Positions 7,776-18,300 of a stretch of 64,000 bases of DNA are shown in pieces. Position numbers and translations under genes: made by a program. The DNA comes from JAYFNU01 sp964622315 (GTDB taxonomy: Bacteria > Bacillota > Clostridia > Oscillospirales > Ruminococcaceae). Location: contig CAZUOY010000003.1 in NCBI GenBank assembly GCA_964622315.1, forward strand, positions 1 through 64,000. Direction: 5' to 3'. Every line of letters begins with the position of its first letter. The stretch's first letter is position 1. The notes under the pieces are model-generated. The model was not told where the DNA came from, did not search any database, and saw only the letters and a list, made by a program, of their open reading frames with translations.

Positions 7776-9827
7776 ATGTCGGATTCGGTTTACAACGAAA
7801 AAGATATTAAATATTTAAAGGGCGTCGGAGAAAAAAGAGCCGAGCTTTTCAAAAAGCTCGGCGTTTCCACCGTGGGCGCCCTTTTGCGTTACTATCCGCG
7901 AAGCTATATTGATTTGTCTGAGACCTGCGCCGTCGCGGAGGCTCCGCTTGCGGAGCCGTGCGCCGTTCGCGCTACCGTGTACGCGAAGGGCGCGCCCGTA
8001 AGGGTACGCGGCGGCAAGACGATAATTAAGGTTAAAGCGGGCGACCAGACAGGCGAGCTTGTTATTACCTATTTCAACAACAAATTTGCGCCCTCTGCGC
8101 TTACAATAGGCGAGAGCTATATCTTCTACGGGCGAGTTTCGGGAAATCTTCTCTCGCGTGAAATAATTAATCCTATTGTTATCAAACGCGAGGAGGCAGG
8201 TACGCTCATTCCGCAATATCCGCTGACGGCGGGAATAAGCTCGCGAGTTATAGGAAACTGCGTAAAAAACGCACTTTCTCTTTACGAAGATGAGATTGAG
8301 GAGACTCTGCCTCGGGATATCACCGAGAAATACAATCTCATACAAAGGAAAAAAGCGGTACACGACATACATTTCCCTGCGTCACAAGCAAACGCGAAGA
8401 ACGCGCGGGACAGGCTTATTTTTGAGGAGCTGCTTACCCTTCAATTAGGCCTGAGGCTTATGAAAAGGCGCAAACGCGCCGTTACTTCAATTAGGTTTTC
8501 ACATAATTGCTCCGACGAATTTCAAAACTCGCTTCCGTTCGCTCTGACAGGCGCTCAGAGGCGCTGTATTGACGAGATAGAGGCGGACGTGATAAAGCCG
8601 AACCCAATGAGCCGATTGCTTCAAGGCGACGTAGGAAGCGGTAAGACGGTAGTTGCGGCGGCGGGTATCTTTTGCGCGAAGAAAAGCGGCTTTCAAAGCG
8701 CTTTTATGGCGCCGACCGAGATTCTCGCCAATCAGCATGCCAACACACTTTCAGCGCTTCTTTCACCGTTTGGCGTGACGGTGGGGCTTCTTACAAGCTC
8801 TGTTAAAGGAAAACCGCGTGAGCTTCTGCTTGATTCGGTGCGGCGCGGCGAAACCGACCTTGTCGTGGGCACACATGCGCTCATTGGCGATGCGGTGGAG
8901 TTTAATAAGCTCGGCTTTGTCGTGGCTGACGAACAGCACCGCTTCGGTGTCGGTCAACGCGCGAGTCTTTCACAGAAAGGCGAACATCCACATCTTCTTG
9001 TTATGTCGGCTACGCCTATTCCGCGTACGCTTGCCTTGATAATTTACGGTGACCTTGATATATCAACGCTCGACGAACTGCCTCCGGGGCGAAAACCCAT
9101 AAAGACATATCTTGTGTCGGATGAGCTTAGAGAGCGGTATCTCGGCTATGTTCGCAAGGAGGTGGCTGCGGGGCGGCAGGCGTACATCGTCTGTCCGCTT
9201 GTTGAGGAGAGCGAAGCGCTTGAGAACACCCTTTCCGCCACCGAGTACAAGGAGGAGCTGGAGAGCAAATATCTTTCCGACTTAAATGTTGGGCTTATTC
9301 ACGGCAAAATGAAGCCAAAGGATAAGGCGGCGGTTATGGACAAATTTAAGAATAAGCAGATTGACGTGCTCGTTTCCACAACGGTTATTGAGGTGGGTGT
9401 GGACGTGCCGAACGCCACGGTAATGATAATTGAAAATGCCGAACGGTTCGGACTTTCCACGTTACATCAGCTCCGCGGAAGGGTCGGGCGCGGCGGCGAC
9501 GAAAGCTGTTGTGTGCTGGTTTCCTCAGCGAAGGGTGAAAATGTGAAGGCACGGCTAAGGATAATGACAAGAACGGGCGACGGCTTTGAAATAGCGAAGG
9601 CTGACCTTGCCACCCGCGGACCCGGCGACTTCTTCGGGAAGCGTCAGCACGGCTTGCCGGAGCTTTCAATTGCGGACCTTGCAAGTGACGAACGTGTGCT
9701 TAAGAACGCCTCAGACGCCGCGACAGAAATTTTTGAAAGCGACCCGGAGCTTTTGCTGGACAGACATGTAGGACTTGGTCGCGAAGTATTTAGTATGTTC
9801 AGCGAAAGCGGCGATACCCTGAACTGA
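7776..9827 (+). CDS. recG: ATP-dependent DNA helicase RecG
   Basis: RecG remodels stalled replication forks and branch-migrates Holliday junctions. The 683-residue protein shows the N-terminal wedge/OB region (about 1-230, with YLKGVGEKRAELFKKLG at the start), helicase motif I LLQGDVGSGKTV, motif II as DEQHRFG, motif III MSATPIPRTL and motif VI QLRGRVGRG. It starts 6 bp after fakA without a clear ribosome site, consistent with translational coupling. fakA-recG adjacency is common in Firmicutes. Confidence 0.97.
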   Translation: MSDSVYNEKDIKYLKGVGEKRAELFKKLGVSTVGALLRYYPRSYIDLSETCAVAEAPLAEPCAVRATVYAKGAPVRVRGGKTIIKVKAGDQTGELVITYFNNKFAPSALTIGESYIFYGRVSGNLLSREIINPIVIKREEAGTLIPQYPLTAGISSRVIGNCVKNALSLYEDEIEETLPRDITEKYNLIQRKKAVHDIHFPASQANAKNARDRLIFEELLTLQLGLRLMKRRKRAVTSIRFSHNCSDEFQNSLPFALTGAQRRCIDEIEADVIKPNPMSRLLQGDVGSGKTVVAAAGIFCAKKSGFQSAFMAPTEILANQHANTLSALLSPFGVTVGLLTSSVKGKPRELLLDSVRRGETDLVVGTHALIGDAVEFNKLGFVVADEQHRFGVGQRASLSQKGEHPHLLVMSATPIPRTLALIIYGDLDISTLDELPPGRKPIKTYLVSDELRERYLGYVRKEVAAGRQAYIVCPLVEESEALENTLSATEYKEELESKYLSDLNVGLIHGKMKPKDKAAVMDKFKNKQIDVLVSTTVIEVGVDVPNATVMIIENAERFGLSTLHQLRGRVGRGGDESCCVLVSSAKGENVKARLRIMTRTGDGFEIAKADLATRGPGDFFGKRQHGLPELSIADLASDERVLKNASDAATEIFESDPELLLDRHVGLGREVFSMFSESGDTLN

Positions 9828-9840
9828 CACGAGGTGTAGA

Positions 9841-11166
9841 ATGATAAAAAAGAATCTACAAAGAATACTATGCTTTATAATTTCGGCGGCGCTCTGCGCT
9901 TCGCCCGTTTTTGCGCTCGATTTCGGCTTTGATATAGATGAACCGCTGTCCGAGTGTGTGTATCTTGTCTGCCGCGATACAGGGCAGGTGGTATATGAAA
10001 AGAACGCGGAGGAAAGAGTAACCCCCGCGTCTACAACCAAAATTATGTCAGCGGCGCTTGCTATGTCGCTTTGCGCTGACCTTGACGGCACTGTGGTAAC
10101 GGCTGAGGACGACCTTTGGGACGAATTTACCGGACTTAATGTTTCCTCCTGCGGGCTTGTGGGCGGCGAGGAGCTAACGATGCGCGAGCTTATATACTGC
10201 ATGCTTATTCCTTCCGCGAACGAGGCGGCGAGCATGGTAGCGTCCTATTATGGCTATGACGAGTTCGTGCGGCAGATGAACGCTAAAGCGGAGGAACTCG
10301 GCTGCACAAACACCCACTTTACGAATCCGCACGGCGTTTTTACGGAGAATCACTACACCAGTGCGCGTGATATGTATCTTATAACCGAGTGGGCGCTCAC
10401 AATACCGGGCTTTTGGGAGATATCACAGCAAAGCGAGTTTACGCTTCGTGCTACAAATAAATGCGACGAGGAAAGAACCTATCCGTCAACCAATAAAATG
10501 CTGGTGCCTAACAGCGGCTATTATACAAGCTATGTAAAGGGAATAAAGACGGGAACGCTTGAAACAGGACGCTATCTTGTTTCCGCCGCGCAAAAGGACG
10601 GCTTTACATATATCCTTGTTCTTCTCGGCGCGCCGATTGAAGCCAGCGCACGTTTTTGGGGAGAGGGAGTTTCAAGCTACACCGACACAAGGCTCATCTA
10701 CGACTGGGCGTTCGAGAACCTTACACTAAAGTCCGCCGTAGCGGATACAGTGCCGATAGCCGAGATATCACTGAAGTATGCCTCGAAGCGAGACAGCCTC
10801 ATACTCTATCCAGGAGCCGACATCTACACCCTTGCGAATGTGAACAACGCTGAGGAGCCGACGGTTGAGTTTAAGCCTGTTGTACCAGAGAGCGTTAAGG
10901 CGCCGATAGAGGCTGGCGACGAACTGGGCGAAGCAGAGGTTATATATAACGGTGAGAGTCTCGGAGTGATACCGCTCGTCTCAAAAGAAGCGATAGAGTT
11001 CAGCAGGTTTTCGTATATAATGGAGAATTTAGCCGACATCTTCACTTCAAAGACAGCGAAGATAATCTACCTGATTATACTTATAATCGTGCTGTTCTAT
11101 ATATGGTATATGAAGGTGCTTGTTCCGCGACAAAAGCGAAAGAGAAGGAAGAAGCGTTCAAGGTGA
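9841..11166 (+). CDS. D-alanyl-D-alanine carboxypeptidase (DacF/PBP5-like)
   Basis: A secreted, membrane-anchored low-molecular-weight penicillin-binding protein that trims the terminal D-Ala from peptidoglycan stem peptides. The 441-residue protein has a signal peptide (1-25), the active-site motifs STTK (64-67), SANE near 123 and KTG near 238, and a C-terminal transmembrane helix (about 402-425) followed by a basic tail, where PBP5 types usually have an amphipathic anchor. GAGGTG precedes the ATG. It ends the operon at a terminator. Since the organism sporulates, a DacF/DacB-type role in cortex is possible but not shown. Confidence 0.92.
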   Translation: MIKKNLQRILCFIISAALCASPVFALDFGFDIDEPLSECVYLVCRDTGQVVYEKNAEERVTPASTTKIMSAALAMSLCADLDGTVVTAEDDLWDEFTGLNVSSCGLVGGEELTMRELIYCMLIPSANEAASMVASYYGYDEFVRQMNAKAEELGCTNTHFTNPHGVFTENHYTSARDMYLITEWALTIPGFWEISQQSEFTLRATNKCDEERTYPSTNKMLVPNSGYYTSYVKGIKTGTLETGRYLVSAAQKDGFTYILVLLGAPIEASARFWGEGVSSYTDTRLIYDWAFENLTLKSAVADTVPIAEISLKYASKRDSLILYPGADIYTLANVNNAEEPTVEFKPVVPESVKAPIEAGDELGEAEVIYNGESLGVIPLVSKEAIEFSRFSYIMENLADIFTSKTAKIIYLIILIIVLFYIWYMKVLVPRQKRKRRKKRSR

Positions 11167-11170
11167 AAGA

Positions 11171-11197
11171 AAAGCCGCACCCTTAAGGTGCGGCTTT
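11171..11197. terminator. bidirectional terminator, dacF / permease gene
   Basis: AAAGCCGCACC pairs with GGTGCGGCTTT around a short AT loop. It lies between convergent genes and has A/T runs on both sides, so it can serve both. Confidence 0.85.
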
Positions 11198-11213
11198 AAA
11201 TATTTAAATAATG

Positions 11214-12341
11214 CTAATCTTCGTCCTCGTCGTCTTCGTCGTCTTCCTCGACCTGTTTACCGCGGCGGCTTTGTTTCGCCGCTTTCTTTTCGGCTTTAAG
11301 ACGTTCCTTTTCGGCGAGCTTTGCAAGACGCATCTCCTCACGTGCTTCCTTTTTGGAAAGCACGGGTTCTTCGTCGTCCTCGAAGTCGTCCTCGTCCGCT
11401 TCTTCCTCATCCTCGTCGTAATCGTCGTATCTTTCCTCGGCGGCAAGCTTTGGAATGGCGATGTTTCTGTTTTCGCCGTAGATATCAGGTCCTGAAATTA
11501 TGACGTTATATTTATGAGCGCTTTTTTCAAGCACCAGCATATCGCTTTCGATACCAAGGTCCGGCAGAAGCTCCTCGTCTATTTCTTCCTCGACATATAC
11601 CTGCGCGCGCTTAGAAGAATTTGTGAAAAGCCAGGTGAGGAATATGGCAAGAACAACAAGGGCTATCAGTATAAAGCAAGGAATGCCAAAGGAGGTGAGA
11701 GTGTGTATGGATTGCGACAATGTGTCGGGCGTAGAGGTGTCAAAAAAGCCACAGGAATTAAAATAGAAGGTAAGCGCCAGGCCCATTATCAGCACGGTGA
11801 GGCTTGCTATAATCTTTTTGCTGAGCGAGGTGGTTACCGCGAGCGGCGCCACTGTTATGCAAAGCAGATACATTACCGCGATAACAAGCAAACGTATAAG
11901 CAGCGATACCTCGGCGGAATAGAAAGAAAAGAGAGTGAAGGAGCCTACGCCGAGCATAAATACAAAGCCAAAAGCGAAGGACAGAACCGCGGCAAGCACC
12001 GCAAGCGTCAAGCGGTTAAAAACTATCCTTCCCGTGCCAAGACCCATCTTGTAAAAGAGATACCAGCGGTTGTTCGTTATGCCGTCCACACAGAGAATAG
12101 CGGGAACGAAAAGCATGGAAACGGTTATAAGCGTAAGCGCCGTTAATGTGTAAACGTACATTACGCCGGTCATATCACTGAATAGATATTCCGCAACAAC
12201 GAAGGGTAGGTAAGGGCTGTAGCGGGCGAGAATGCTCACTATACCGAAGGAAACCGCCGCAAGAACGAAGCCGTAGAAAATTACGTAGCCTATCGTCGCC
12301 TTATAGCGTTTTGCGAAAAGACCGTAAAGAGAGTTTCTCAT
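11214..12341 (-). CDS. ABC-2-like permease with acidic/charged C-terminal tail
   Basis: A 375-residue membrane protein. About six hydrophobic helices span residues 15-250, a layout like ABC-2 permeases (the first segment runs KATIGYVIFYGFVLAAVSFG). After a last helix near 220-245 comes a cytoplasmic region ending in long D/E blocks (about 305-330), a lysine/glutamate helix and a final acidic stretch. Its ATG overlaps the stop of the upstream ATPase-like gene by 4 bp, so the two are coupled and probably form one complex. Substrate unknown; permease identity is inferred from topology and partner. Confidence 0.6.
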   Translation of the reverse strand: MRNSLYGLFAKRYKATIGYVIFYGFVLAAVSFGIVSILARYSPYLPFVVAEYLFSDMTGVMYVYTLTALTLITVSMLFVPAILCVDGITNNRWYLFYKMGLGTGRIVFNRLTLAVLAAVLSFAFGFVFMLGVGSFTLFSFYSAEVSLLIRLLVIAVMYLLCITVAPLAVTTSLSKKIIASLTVLIMGLALTFYFNSCGFFDTSTPDTLSQSIHTLTSFGIPCFILIALVVLAIFLTWLFTNSSKRAQVYVEEEIDEELLPDLGIESDMLVLEKSAHKYNVIISGPDIYGENRNIAIPKLAAEERYDDYDEDEEEADEDDFEDDEEPVLSKKEAREEMRLAKLAEKERLKAEKKAAKQSRRGKQVEEDDEDDEDED

Positions 12342-15130
12342 ATACCGCGGAGCACCTCCTTACTTGCAATTTCAAAGGATTTTTCGTCAAGAACAATTGA
12401 ACGGTGGTCCGCCCCGTTGCGAAGCGCGTCCTTTAAAAGTGAATCGAGGTCAATATCTCCCTCGTGTTTTTTAAGAAGGTAAACGAGGTTGCCGTTGGTA
12501 AGCGCCGAAACATTCGGGTAGTGCTGAACAAAGAATTCGACCGTTTCGTCAGGCTTGCTACTGGTGAAGGACATAATTCCAAGACAGAACTTGTCGAGGA
12601 ACTGTTTATAGCTGCCGTCAAAAACCACCCTTCCCGAGCGAATGGCGATGACCCTGTTCGCTACCGTCGCCATAAGGTGCTCAGAGCAGCTTGAGAGGAG
12701 AACTCCCTTTCCCTCGCTCATAAGCTTGGCGAAGATTCTGCGCGCAAGCATATCGTCGGCGTGTGTTACCTTAAACTGCGGGTCATTGATTATTATGCAG
12801 CTTACAAAGGGGTTTAACGCCGCGGATAGCGCTAAAAGAAGTATGCGTTTGTTATGGGTAAGCTCTTTTGTGCCCACGTCTGCCCAGTCGGAAATTCCCA
12901 TCTGGCTAAGCAGAATTTGAAGCATATCCTCGTTGTCGTAATCCTCGTTATCACCCGCAAGGTCTATGTTGCCTAAGGCGAAAAGAAGATACTCCATAAC
13001 GGTAAACTCTGTCGGAAGCATAGAATCATTACCGATATACAGCACGTCGTGGTCATAGCCGCCCTCTGTTTCGCTAAGCTCAACCTCGTCGCTTCTGTAA
13101 TCGGCAAGCTCGCCGATAGCCTTTGAAAGCGCGTAGCTTGCGAGCTTAACGTCGCTTATTAGCGCGGTGCAGCTTGAGGCGTGAACGGTGATATCGACGT
13201 TATCGTACATAAGATACGGCTGACCGCCGCTTTTTAAAAGGTAGTAGTCGGCGCTTAATCCGCTCGCCTTTAGGCAAAACACCTTTTTACTTGGTGCAAG
13301 GTTATTCTCATTAAAAACCCTGTTATAGCTGTTGGCGAGAACCGAACGGCTCATTTCCTCGGCTATTTTAAAGATTTCCTCTGTGTTCTGCGGTGTTTCA
13401 TGCTGTGCGGCAATACGTTCTATCGCGCCGGAAAGGCTTTCTGCGTTGTTATCCGATTCGGCAATGGGCGCAGTCTCGAAATCATCGCTGAATTCAAATT
13501 GCGGCACATTCTCCTGTGCGCTTTCGGGTTCGGCTTCAAATTCAAAGTCGTTTTGCGGTTCAGTTTCCTGCGCTTGTTGAGTAAAATCATTTGGTACGTC
13601 GCTGACGTTATCCAACAAGGCTGTGTCGGTGGCGACAGCGCCGAAGGAGGCGAACTGCGGAAAGCCGTTGGGTACATTGGAAGCGGGCGGCTCATTTACG
13701 ACGCTTGGCTCGGTGCTATCGTTCGCATCGTTTAAAGCGGCTTCCTGCGCAAGAGAATCAGGTTCTGTAATACTTTCAGGAAGTTCGGTATTCAGAACAG
13801 CTTCCACCGCGGTATCGTTTGCAAATTCTTCATTAATCAAATGTTCAAATGCAGTGGGCTGTTCACCGTAAGAGGTGTCAAAATCATTAAATATCGGCGG
13901 CGCGGTATTGTTGCTTACTGTTTTATCTTCAACTGTCGCTTCGGGTTCACTGTATATTTCAGGAGGTACAAGACTGCTGAAGATATCCTCAGGCTGTGAA
14001 GCGGCGGCAGGGGCTTCAAAGGGTACGAAAGCATCGGGGAGCAGCGTTTCTGTCACTGTCGGTTCTTCAAAAGCCGCGGACGCGGGTGCGCTAACACTTG
14101 AGGGCTCCTCGAATGCGGCTGGTGCGGGTGCGCTAACACTTGAGGGCTCCTCGAATGCGGCTGGCGCATATTCCTCTACGGATTTCTCTATATTGGCAGA
14201 AGCCTCAAGAGGCTGATGCTCTACAGGCTCGGGCGCTCTTTGAGGTGTGGCTTCTTCCGTGTGAACAGACTGCTGTGGGGGAGGAGCCGTTGCCGAGTTA
14301 TAATCATCATATACGGGCATCGCATATTTTCTCGTAAATGAGTTCTCCTCAAAACGAGGAACGTATGGTGCATAAGGCTCGCTTTGGACAGTCGCGCTAT
14401 TGGGCGCATAGGTTTGTGCGACAGTCGCCTGTGCCGTCGGCTGACCTGTTATAGGCTGAAACACAGGTGCGGAAGCGTTACCGGCGTAGCTGTTCGCCTG
14501 CGGCGGCTGTACAGCGGGCTGATAGTTATATGGGGCGTAATCGGCGGACGGCGTTTGGCTCGTGGGCTGATAGCCGTTATATTGTGCATAATCGACAGGC
14601 GCTGTCTGCTCAGTGGGCTGATAGCCATTATATTGCGCGTAATCGACAGGCGCTGTCTGCATGGGTCGGTAGCCGCCGTTTTCATATGTGGGCGCTGTAG
14701 GCTCCGCTTCGGGAAGCGGCGAATAGCTTGTATAATCGCTCGGCGCAACGTAGGGTTGAGCGTAGGGCTCAGTCGGTGAGGGCATTATCGGTGCGGTGGG
14801 CTGAGCGGGAGCATAACCGCCGTAATAATCGGTCTGCGGCGCATAAGGGAAAGCGCTCGGCTGAGGCGTGCTTTGTGAATAGTCCGGCGCGGGAGTGTAG
14901 GGGTATTGCGTCGGGTAATAGCTCTCTTGCGGATAGTTAGAAGCCGCATAAGGATTAAAGCCGTTATCCTGCCCATAGGGGGCATAATAAGGCTGAGCTT
15001 GTGTATTTACGTCAGTTTCGTTCGGGTTTCCCGCGTTCCACGCGCCGTATTCGGGCGCTTTCGCGGGCTCCTCCGTCTCGGGAGTATATGAATAGTACGG
15101 CATATTCGGATTATAGTAATTATCTGCCAT
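12338..15130 (-). CDS. large protein: P/Y/Q-rich N-terminus plus degenerate ABC ATPase domain
   Basis: A 930-residue protein in three parts. Residues 1-290 are Pro/Tyr/Gln/Thr/Ala-rich with near-repeats of APVDYAQYNGYQPT. Residues 290-560 are acidic and Glu/Pro/Ala-rich with AFEEPSSVSAP units. Residues about 595-900 follow the order of an ABC nucleotide-binding domain, but the Walker A loop is replaced (CTALISDVKLASYALSKAI), the signature is LTHNK in place of LSGGQ, and Walker B is IIINDP in place of LDEP; a switch-like His remains in SCSEHL. I infer a non-hydrolysing NBD partnered with the overlapping permease gene. Operon promoter at 15161-15190. Confidence 0.6.
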   Translation of the reverse strand: MADNYYNPNMPYYSYTPETEEPAKAPEYGAWNAGNPNETDVNTQAQPYYAPYGQDNGFNPYAASNYPQESYYPTQYPYTPAPDYSQSTPQPSAFPYAPQTDYYGGYAPAQPTAPIMPSPTEPYAQPYVAPSDYTSYSPLPEAEPTAPTYENGGYRPMQTAPVDYAQYNGYQPTEQTAPVDYAQYNGYQPTSQTPSADYAPYNYQPAVQPPQANSYAGNASAPVFQPITGQPTAQATVAQTYAPNSATVQSEPYAPYVPRFEENSFTRKYAMPVYDDYNSATAPPPQQSVHTEEATPQRAPEPVEHQPLEASANIEKSVEEYAPAAFEEPSSVSAPAPAAFEEPSSVSAPASAAFEEPTVTETLLPDAFVPFEAPAAASQPEDIFSSLVPPEIYSEPEATVEDKTVSNNTAPPIFNDFDTSYGEQPTAFEHLINEEFANDTAVEAVLNTELPESITEPDSLAQEAALNDANDSTEPSVVNEPPASNVPNGFPQFASFGAVATDTALLDNVSDVPNDFTQQAQETEPQNDFEFEAEPESAQENVPQFEFSDDFETAPIAESDNNAESLSGAIERIAAQHETPQNTEEIFKIAEEMSRSVLANSYNRVFNENNLAPSKKVFCLKASGLSADYYLLKSGGQPYLMYDNVDITVHASSCTALISDVKLASYALSKAIGELADYRSDEVELSETEGGYDHDVLYIGNDSMLPTEFTVMEYLLFALGNIDLAGDNEDYDNEDMLQILLSQMGISDWADVGTKELTHNKRILLLALSAALNPFVSCIIINDPQFKVTHADDMLARRIFAKLMSEGKGVLLSSCSEHLMATVANRVIAIRSGRVVFDGSYKQFLDKFCLGIMSFTSSKPDETVEFFVQHYPNVSALTNGNLVYLLKKHEGDIDLDSLLKDALRNGADHRSIVLDEKSFEIASKEVLRGI

Positions 15131-15160
15131 CGTTCAACCCCTCTTTTGATAATTCGCTTA

Positions 15161-15190
15161 ATTATAGCATAGCTTGTAATATGTTTTCAA
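15161..15190 (-). promoter_or_regulatory. promoter of the ABC-like pair
   Basis: Minus strand TTGAAA (15185-15190), an 18-bp spacer and TATAAT (15161-15166), about 30 bp before the start codon of the 930-residue gene. Confidence 0.65.
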
Positions 15191-15292
15191 TTATATTATA
15201 TATATTTTATTTATTTTATATATAATACACAATTTATTTCGGTTTGTAAATGCTTACAATTAAAGTTATCATTTTTAGTCAGCAAAAGACAT

Positions 15293-15324
15293 AAAAAGGA
15301 AAACCCTGCCATTAAGCAAGGTTT
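15293..15324 (-). terminator. terminator of addB-addA
   Basis: Minus strand AAACCTTGC pairs with GCAGGGTTT (one wobble) and is followed by TCCTTTTTAT. It begins 18 bp after the addA stop. Confidence 0.6.
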
Positions 15325-15341
15325 CAAAACAATACTTTAGC

Positions 15342-18300
15342 TTACTTCAGACGAACTAAAGAGTTAAGCTCAAAGGAATAGATAATTATCTCCTTAACGG
15401 GCTTCTCCAGCCGCTTATTCAGCGCGCGTTCATAAAGTGAAAGCTGCGCACTGTAGCGGTCGACAAGCTCATCAGCTGTTTTAACGCGGTCCGATTTGTA
15501 ATCTATTAAAACCGCGCCGTCCTCCTCTAATAAAACACAGTCTGCAATGCCCTGAATAAGCACGGTTCCGTCTGTGTCACCGCTTAGCGGAAAGATAGAG
15601 GAAGCGAAAACGGCGTCAATGAACGCAAATTCGCGAAGACAGCGCGGCGCGGCAACTATTCGTCTGCCAAGCTCGCCCGCAAACAGTCGTTCCAGCTTTT
15701 CAATGCTGACGCTTTCAGCCGAAACTGGGTCAATATATTCTCCCTTAACCAACCGTTCAAGCTCTGCTTTTGCCGATACCGCGGCGGCGCGATAGTCGGC
15801 GAGCTGCATAAACAGGTGTATTGCCGTTCCCTTTTCCGCGCCAGAAAGAGCAGCTCTCGCGAAGGTCGGTTTATAAAGTGACGCGCCCGACTTATGTGAA
15901 AGCTCGCTTACCGAAAGCTTGGTGGGTATTCCGAACAAAGCCTCGTTTTTATAGCGGAAGCTGAGCTTTCTGTCTATTTCCGTTACTGTTTTTGGGTCTG
16001 CGTCAGGTTCGGCGGTTTCCTTTGTCTCTACTTGAGATTCCGTAGGCAAAGCGCCGAGGCGCACCTCAAGAAAGCCGCAAACATGGTCGCTTGCGTTAAG
16101 GGCTTTAACTAAGCAGTTTCGCGGGTCGCAAAGAAGGCCGAGCAGTATCCAATCAAGAAATGAGTTGTAGGAGTTTACGGCAAACGGAAGCGGCTTTCCA
16201 AGCGCCGCTGTCAGAGAAAGAGCGTCCAAAGTTTTACTCACGTCGTTTACAGTTCCGCAGACAATGAGCTTCTGCTTTGCCCTTGTAAGCGCGACGTAAA
16301 GCACGCGCATTTCCTCGTTTTTCGTGTTGAGTCGGCTTTCGAGACTCAAAGCCGCAAAACCCACGCTTTTCTTTGCTATGAAGGATACCTTATCGGGCAT
16401 AGGTTGCTTTCTTTTTAATCCAGCGCCGAGCGCGGCGCTGAACAAAAGCGGGCTGTCGGTGCTGTCTTGAAGGTTAAAGTTTTTATTCGCGTCGGCGAGA
16501 ATTACAACAGGCCACTCAAGCCCCTTTGATTTGTGTACGGAGATAACGCAAACCGCGTCGGAAGGCGGGGAAAAACCGCCTGTATCAGGCGATTTGTCGG
16601 CGCGCGCGGCGCGTTCGCAAACAGCAAGAAAATGCGAGAGCGAGCTGTTGTCGCCCCTGTCAAACGCGCTCGCATACTCAACAAGCCGCCTTAAATTATT
16701 CCGCCGCGCATTAAAGTCCGCACCCGCGCAAAGAAGCACCTCGCTTGAGGTTTTGTCGAGCGCGAAGCGTACGGTTTCCGCGAGCAAGGAGGAACGCGCA
16801 AAGGAGCGAAGCTCGGTGAGTGTGCGGACAAAGTCTACGCAGTGAGGGTCGCGATTTCGCAACACAAGGGTATAAAACGGCGCGGTTTTGTCACCGCAAC
16901 GTAGCTTTAAGAGTTCGTCCTCTGTGAAACCGAATAGGGGAGAGAGCATAACCGAGCAAAGCTCAAGACTGCGCCTCGGATTATCAATAATTCTCAGCAG
17001 CGCCATAGCGACGGCAACCTCGCTTGAGGAAAAAAAGTTGTCGTTGCTGTCTGTCCACGCGCGAACTCCGCTCTCATCAAGAGCCTGTTTGTAAGCCGCC
17101 GCTTTATCCTTTACGGAACGCAACAGAATGCAGAAATCTCCCGCACGGCAAGGACGAAGCCCCTCTTTATCACGGACCTTGTAGCCACCGTCGATAAGCT
17201 CTTTGATTCTTCTCGCAAGTTGGACCGGCTCCGAGACGCAGAGCTTGTCAAGAAGGTGCAGTTCAAGCCCGTGTTCGTCGTCGTTCGGCGACGCGTCAAA
17301 GGGCATAAGAGCTTCTCCGTCGTAGTCGGTGCCGCCGGCTTTATCGGACATAATTTTTGAGAAAACTGTATTTACCGCGTCAATAACCGAAAGAGAGCTT
17401 CTGAAATTATTAGTAAGGTCAATTCTTTTGGGATACAGTCCCGCCTCATCCGGATAACATGCGTTTCGGCGCGAAACAAAGATTGTGGGGTCGGCGCGTC
17501 GGAAGCTATAGATACTCTGCTTTACGTCACCGACAAAGAAAAGATTCTTTTCATCGCGTGAAACCAGCTTGAAGATGAGGTCTTGTATCTCGTTTGTATC
17601 CTGATACTCGTCAACAAGTATAAAGTCAAAGCGTGTGGAAATTTCGTCACAGACCTTAGTCCTCGTTCCGTCCTCGCCGCAAAGAAGCTTAAGAGTAAGT
17701 CGCTCAATGTCAGAAAAATCGAAGGTGCGGCGGCTGAGCTTTTCCTCAAAAAGCAGTTCGCGGTATCGTTTAGCCGCGAAAAACAGAGTTTTCACCGCTG
17801 AGAGGGCGGCACTGCGGTCGGAAAAATAATCCGCACCGTTACTTACAAAAACGGTCTCTGCAAGCTTTGTAACTATATCCTTCGCCTTATCTCGAAGTGT
17901 TTTTACTCTTTCCTTTACGTCTTCGTCAGCTTGTTTGCCTGAGCAAAAGCGTTTGAAGTTAAGGGAGTTAACGACTAAAAAGCAGCCGTCCCAATCCCCC
18001 TTATCGGCAAAGGCTGAAAGGCGGTTGACGCAGTCGAGGTCAGCGTTCAACGTATCTTGAGTGCTTGAAAAGCAAGGGTCGTCAGCGCAGAGCGAAAGAG
18101 CCTCAAGAATATAACTTTTTGCCGAGTCGAGAGCTTCTTTTGTATATGTAAGAAGCATCATCCCTGCGCGAGTTTTCTGAATTGGAAGTTCGCTTGAAAG
18201 CTCCGAGATACATTCACTTTCCCAGTTGCTCGGAAAGGCGAGGTTGCTTTCAAACCTATCAAGCTTCAATATTAGCTCGGCGGTTGCGTTATCGCTTCTC

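Noticed and set aside
14400..14760. Repeated DNA units that look like a short tandem or CRISPR-like array
   Set aside because: They are in-frame codons for the P/Y/Q-rich repeats of the 930-residue protein. Units are unequal and there are no spacers.
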